Assembly (NCBI RefSeq): GCF_030272615.1
Contig: NC_081414.1
Span: 521,548,185-521,612,184, forward strand
Origin: Cryptomeria japonica
Lineage: Eukaryota > Streptophyta > Pinopsida > Cupressales > Cupressaceae
Direction: 5' to 3'
DNA length: 64,000 nt
Shown: piece after piece, positions 59,185-64,000 of the stretch
How the letters are laid out: every line of letters begins with the position of its first letter
How positions within the stretch are numbered: position 1 is the first letter of the stretch
Made by a program: the position numbers and the translations under genes
The notes under the pieces: generated by a model
Seen by the model: the letters and a program-made list of their open reading frames with translations, nothing else
Told to the model about the DNA's origin: nothing
Databases searched by the model: none

Positions 59185-62100
59185 TGTAGTACCCCTACCG
59201 TAATCGATCTCTAACCTTGGTTTAATCTGGATTAGTTTATCGTAATATTATGATTAATGTCAGATGTTGATTTTATGCATAGCTATTGATGTGGTTCTCA
59301 CACTAGTTGTATGCAGGTTATTCAGTGTACCTATTTCGTGATTTTAGTATCGGACTAACGCTTTCATTAGATGTTATAAATGTATGCATGTATGATCTTT
59401 TGTTGCAGGAGATTCCAGGTACGAAGTCGCATGAGTGCGAGGTTCGTCGTCACCTGGTTTTGCAGGTTTGAGTGTACCCTTGTTAATTCCTAGAGTCGGA
59501 TTAGGTGGTCGTGAGACCCCAGTTAACCTTCATCGTGCTCAAGTGAGCATCATCAGTCGTCGTCGGTAATCCCTTCTTGTTTGGGTTTGCGAGTCGTTTG
59601 TTTGGTTGGCCTTCTCGATTTGCATGCCTGGTGTGTTTGGTTAATTGATGAATTAGTCCGTAGCATTATTTTGAGTATTTATGCGTTTGTGCAGTGAAGA
59701 TTAATGGATTAAATTGATTGAGAATTCGTTATGCGTTTTTCGTTGTTAATGAATTGCTCGTTTTAGATTGGAAGTAAATTTGAATTTAATGGCTGATTTC
59801 GATTATTAAATGCATTATTTATATATGCTGATGAAAAAGAAGGATTTGTATTTAATTGCAAGAGGTTTAATTGCTTTCTGTTGGATTCTGGTATTTGAAA
59901 GGTTAAATTGAATTGATTGTGAAAGAAATCGATTTTTAATTGATTAAGCAAGTTATTTTGTTGATAGTTAAAAAGAAATAAATTTTGAGGAATTAATTGT
60001 AAATAAAAGATTTTATCCCAAAAATAGAAAATTTTGGGTCAACTCTTCCATATAACCCAATTTGGGAAATTTGGAGAGGAGGGACATTTTTGGAAAGTTT
60101 TTGGATTGGAGATGGAAAATTGGAGGCTTTGGCAGCTGAGATTGGGATTCTTCAACCGATCTTGCCAGGATTGCGAGATCAGGTAGGATCCAACTCTTTT
60201 TTTTTAGTTTTTGGTTTAAAATGAAAATGAAGATTTTATCTTGGATTTAAATTTTCATTCGAATGCCATGTTTATGGATCGATTGGTAAATTACCAGCTT
60301 GGCTGGAAGTGATTTAGAGGTGCTGTTAACTCCTCTTGTTTTTGGGCGTTTTTGTTCTGAAAGCTCGAATTGTGTTTTAAAGGAAATGAAAACATTTATT
60401 CTAAATATCGAACTGTGTGTTAATTTTTTAAACATTATTTATTTTCCAAACCCGGCCTGTGCGTTTCGTTGAATTTAAACCTGTGAGTTTTGTTCGAATT
60501 GAAACCTGTGCGTATATGTGTTAACCTTCTGGGCGTTCGCGTTGTTTTATCGAACTGGGCTTTGTTTGGAACCCCCGGTCTGCGCGTTGGTTTTATTGCT
60601 TTAACCGTGGGTTGGGGTTGGAGGCGGGGAGCGGAGCTCCCCCGCTCCTCCTCCCCCTTTCCCCCGCATGCTAACCTTATGCCTCCCCCGTTCCCCCTTC
60701 GCTGGTAGTGGTGACCAGGCCGCGGCACACTGCGGTGGCCGCAGGGCGCCGCGGACCTGCGGGCACCGCAGGGTGCCGCCGCCTGGCCGTGTGGGCGGCG
60801 CCGAGCTAGGGTTAGGGCACGGCCCTTCCCAGCTCGCTCGCCACATGTTTTTTTTTTTAAAAAAAAAAATGCATTTCTTGTAATAAAAGAACATAGATTC
60901 ATTTAAAAGCGTTTTCTTGTTTTAACGCATTTTGTTTTAAACGGTGTTTAAATGCGTTTTCAATGTAAATTTTTAGTATTAAAAAAAAAAGGGAAAAAAA
61001 CATATGATATTAATATCATTTTTATGTAAGAGATTCTTAATGCTAAGTTTAAAAGTGCTCTTAATTAGGATTAAGAGGCAATATTTGGATCGATGTAAAT
61101 TTGGATATTAAGTAATTCTATAATGAAAATTTATAAGTTAGTTATTATCCAAACTCATTTTGTGGCTTATGTATTTTGTGGTTAAGTTCTAAAATTGATA
61201 ATTTCGTCATTGAATCTAATTGGCTATATTTTGGTCCAATCTTGGATTAATAAGGTTATACCATGTGCGTTTGGAAATGAGTATCTACAATTGAATTTTC
61301 CTTACGTTATATTTTCGTGATCTGTAATTATGCAACTGGGATTGAAAGTATGGAATTGTAGAGGTCGATTTTAGACCGGTATGTTAATGTCGTTTGTTGG
61401 AGATTAAATGTATCCTTGTTTAAATTGCTTAATGGTTGTCTGAATTTGATTAATATGAATTGGTTAAAACTCTTCATGGCTTAAATTGCCTGTTCGATGC
61501 TTGAACCTTAGGAGTTAGAAAACCAAGAACAAATTATTCCTTGATGAGGTAGATAACTGTAACCTGTTTTTAGATCTTGTAGGAAACTTGTTCGATTTTA
61601 AGGATTAAATCAATTTGAGAAAATATTGTCTTTTCTGATTACTTCATTGCGAGTTTAAATACTGTATTCGCCTTTAATTATGAAATGGCATGTTTTGCTT
61701 GTTTAAAGGACCCTGTCGTAAGGATGATTTGGTGTTCCTGTTTTAGTCCTCGATTTCCGAGTTGACTGTTGTATTGTGATGTTGTCTTAGTTGGTTATAT
61801 CCTCTTTGAGTGAGTTGAATAATGATTTGTGGTTAACCTTAGTTGTCAGGTCTCTAGTTAGAGTGCCGTCAGTAAGTGATTACCCTTGAGTCGTGTTTGA
61901 CCTGATGTTTGTATCTTCTTGAACTCCGTTCGTCTTACCATGTGTATTCCGTGGTTTGAGTTCGTCTGAGTTAGTCTAGTGTCGTATGGGAAAGTGGCTT
62001 TCGATTGGGGGCCGCGCCCAAAGTGGCTGCTGGGTAACCCGTCGAAAGTGAGTCTAATAAGTGATAACCTAAGTAGATTAGAAAATAATCTCTAAATAAG

Positions 62101-63389
62101 ATAATGTGCCTCACACATGGGACGAATGCTATCATAGATTCGGCATGCTGTGAGAAGGCCTGAAATGGCAAACTACCTTCCTTGTCTTCACGAGAGGATG
62201 TGTGGGTCCACATGAGGCTTGGATGGGCCGGAAGTTCGGATTAGGTTGCCAGGGTTACCAGTGTATGGGCCGGGACCTATGAAGACTTGCCATGGTATCC
62301 ATACCAGGTTGTGTGATGACACTTGTCCCTACGTCCGCTAGTGTGTTGTCGTCTTGTCCTGTTTTGTGTACCTTTGTGAGTCGTCCTTCGTCGTTGCCCT
62401 CGTGAGTGTCGGTTTCATGTTAGACCCTTGGGTGGTGATGGTTCAGTTTTATGGATGCTCTCATGGACTCTTATGATATTAGCTTGATTATGTTCAGCTG
62501 GATCCTGTTCCTTGTAAGGATCGTTTATGTATTTATTGACCGTTGTGGTCGTTGTATATTGCTTATGTATCGCCTTGATGGTTGGATTGTATAGTGTAAC
62601 CTCTTGTACTCTTAACCTTATTATTTATCAGAAGGGGTCTTGCAGTTGCGCAGACCCGGAGATGTAGCCCTTTAGGGGTGAACTCCGAGATCATTATGGT
62701 GTTATGTGGTGTATTCTCTTATGGTTCCTTTTTTCAGCTTTATCATGCATGATTTGCTTATGTTAAAATGGTTAAGTGGATAATGGAATTAACTCTAAAT
62801 GCTTATATTCAGTTCTATCTTGAATGCCATGTGGATCGAATGCATATTTGGTTGAGATGCGATTTATCGTAATGCATGTGTGAAATCGTCCTTTGAAATG
62901 CAATGAATTGGGTTATGGAATAATGTATCTCAGAGTAATGAATTATACTCAGTTGTTGTTAAGAAATTTAGATGTGCTTGGAAAGATCTCTTATGCCATG
63001 ATGAAATCCTAGTGTATTAGAAAAGGTAGATGTATGGTTTGTAATTTTAAAATGAAAAGATTGAATGAAGTTTATGAATGGATCTTAAATGATGAATCTT
63101 GCTTGTGATTTATATTTCCATCCTTTGAAAGAAATTATCCTGATTGTGAATTATCTCGTTATTAAGATATTCAGCTTTTGGATTAATTGTGTGTGTAAAG
63201 TGTATTGTGAAAATTTAAGTAATCTCGTTGGGAAACTCTTTAGGAGATTGTCGTTAATGTCTTCCGCTATGTTATCTGAATCTTTGGTATCTTGTTGCAT
63301 CTTATGTGTTGTAACTTTAAAAAAAAAATTTGCACTCTATTCTTGTTATTTTAGCTTATCCCTTCGGGGTTTCCTGGCGGGGCATTACA
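59185..63389 (+). repeat. F2: long LTR (about 4.2 kb)
   Basis: Starts TGTAGTACCCCTACC, ends GGCGGGGCATTACA, followed by TT and the PBS. The GC island is at 60605-60840. The 3' half (61800-62700) has moderate GC with many short sequences but no reading frame of note. The length is unusual for an LTR. F1 start (TGTAATGCC) is the exact inverse of the F2 end (GGCATTACA), so a single 6.6-kb LTR with an internal duplication is the alternative reading. Confidence 0.65.
60731..60770 (+). other. GC-rich hairpin in F2 LTR
   Basis: TGCGGTGGCCGCAGG, ten loop bases (GCGCCGCGGA), then CCTGCGGGCACCGCA: 14 of 15 pairs match. Same hairpin as in F1. Confidence 0.8.
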
Positions 63390-63391
63390 TT

Positions 63392-63403
63392 TGGTATCAG
63401 AGC
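63392..63403 (+). promoter_or_regulatory. F2 primer-binding site
   Basis: TGGTATCAGAGC, two bases after the LTR end CATTACA; Met-type PBS. Confidence 0.88.
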
Positions 63404-64000
63404 CCATGTTGCAAACATTGGGATCTCTGGTGTCGCGTGTGCCCTCTATTGGTGTGAGGTGTATCGACCTTATGTGTATGCTTGTCCTCCTTTTGCATGT
63501 GAGTGATTGAGCAGACCTTAACTGGTGTGTAACGTGTGTGTTCACACCTGGTTTTCGCCTTCTTGATGTTGGTGGTTGAGTGCTTATATGTGCATTGTGT
63601 GCTTATTGATGTCTGGGTCTACGGTTACTCTTATTTTGAAAGAGAGTCGTATGTACCTTCCTTTTTGAGTGTTGTACTCTTTAGACTAATCCGTTTGGAT
63701 TGGTCCGTGCTTGCCTTGAATCTGAAAGTGCGAATTATGTTTGTTTAAAGATTATGATCTAGCTTAGTGTTGTCCACTTGAAGGACTAGTATGGCAATTG
63801 TTGAATGCTTATTTTGTAGAAAATTAAATGATTATCACTATTCCTCTCTCTCTTTCTTTCTGGAAATTAAATGATTAGGATATGTGTAATTATCTTTGAT
63901 TCGAGTTTTCTTGATTGCGAAAGAGAAAAGGTTGTGATTTCTTGTACCCTTGTGTGAGCCTTATGTCGTCTATGCTTTTAGATCATTAAAGAGGGCTATG
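63404..64000 (+). other. F2 leader
   Basis: Start of the internal region of the F2 element. No gag is recognised before the window ends; short open frames here look accidental. A CT-rich run (CTCTCTCTTTCTTTCT) is near 63845. Confidence 0.5.

Noticed and set aside
58506-60902. Open frames in the GC islands (Arg/Ala/Pro-rich)
   Set aside because: High GC lowers stop frequency; frames exist on both strands and differ between F1 and F2.

Overview
This 64-kb window looks like nuclear DNA of a large-genome seed plant. A gymnosperm is my best guess from the style of the elements, but the sequence does not prove it. It is AT-rich apart from two small GC islands. I see no ordinary host gene, rRNA, tRNA or CRISPR. 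Almost everything is nested, decayed LTR retrotransposon.

Layout. (1) 1-14073: a plus-strand Tat-lineage Ty3/gypsy remnant, here called Tat-1. It keeps reverse transcriptase, a double RNase H and integrase at 1-3540, and an antisense plant-mobile-domain (PMD) pseudogene at 12890-14073. Element A (4181-12021) sits between pol and the PMD gene. (2) 14074-17927 and 26059-33551: a tandem array of about 6.6 units of 1.7 kb. Each unit boundary has an LTR end next to an initiator-Met-tRNA type primer-binding site, read on the minus strand. Element B (17928-26058, with a perfect 5-bp target duplication CTTTT) is inserted in the third unit. (3) 33681-39280: element C, 5' part only, with a 1.5-kb foreign segment in its gag. 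(4) 39281-56783: Tat-2, a fuller minus-strand Tat element inserted in C. It has LTRs, PPT, PBS, gag, protease, a G-patch, RT, double RNase H, integrase and an antisense PMD gene. (5) 56784-64000: two homologous multi-kilobase LTRs (F1, F2), each with a GC-rich hairpin island; F2 is followed by a PBS and leader.

Elements A, B and C are the most interesting content. They are three diverged members of one family with copia-like ends (TGTTGG start, Met-type PBS, GGGGGAG PPT) and no recognisable pol. Each has a coiled-coil plus zinc-knuckle gag. This is followed by a stop/hairpin/polypurine motif and then a second ORF (ORF2). ORF2 spans about 1,100 codons in A and B and ends in the same residues (YSLLS-stop) in both. 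I do not recognise ORF2. It occupies the space where pol would be and is conserved across diverged copies, so it is the best candidate here for an undescribed system.

The second candidate is Tat-2. The same degenerate octamer (TAGCGCAT-like) is repeated in the 5' leader of the sense gag-pol transcript and in the region upstream of the oppositely oriented PMD gene. A single genomic RNA would therefore carry complementary repeats near both ends.

Decay: most reading frames are broken. Many stops are TAG or TGA at former CAG, CGA or TGG codons, as expected from cytosine methylation and deamination. The nesting gives relative ages: Tat-1 is older than A and the array; the array is older than B; C is older than Tat-2, which is older than F1, which is older than F2.
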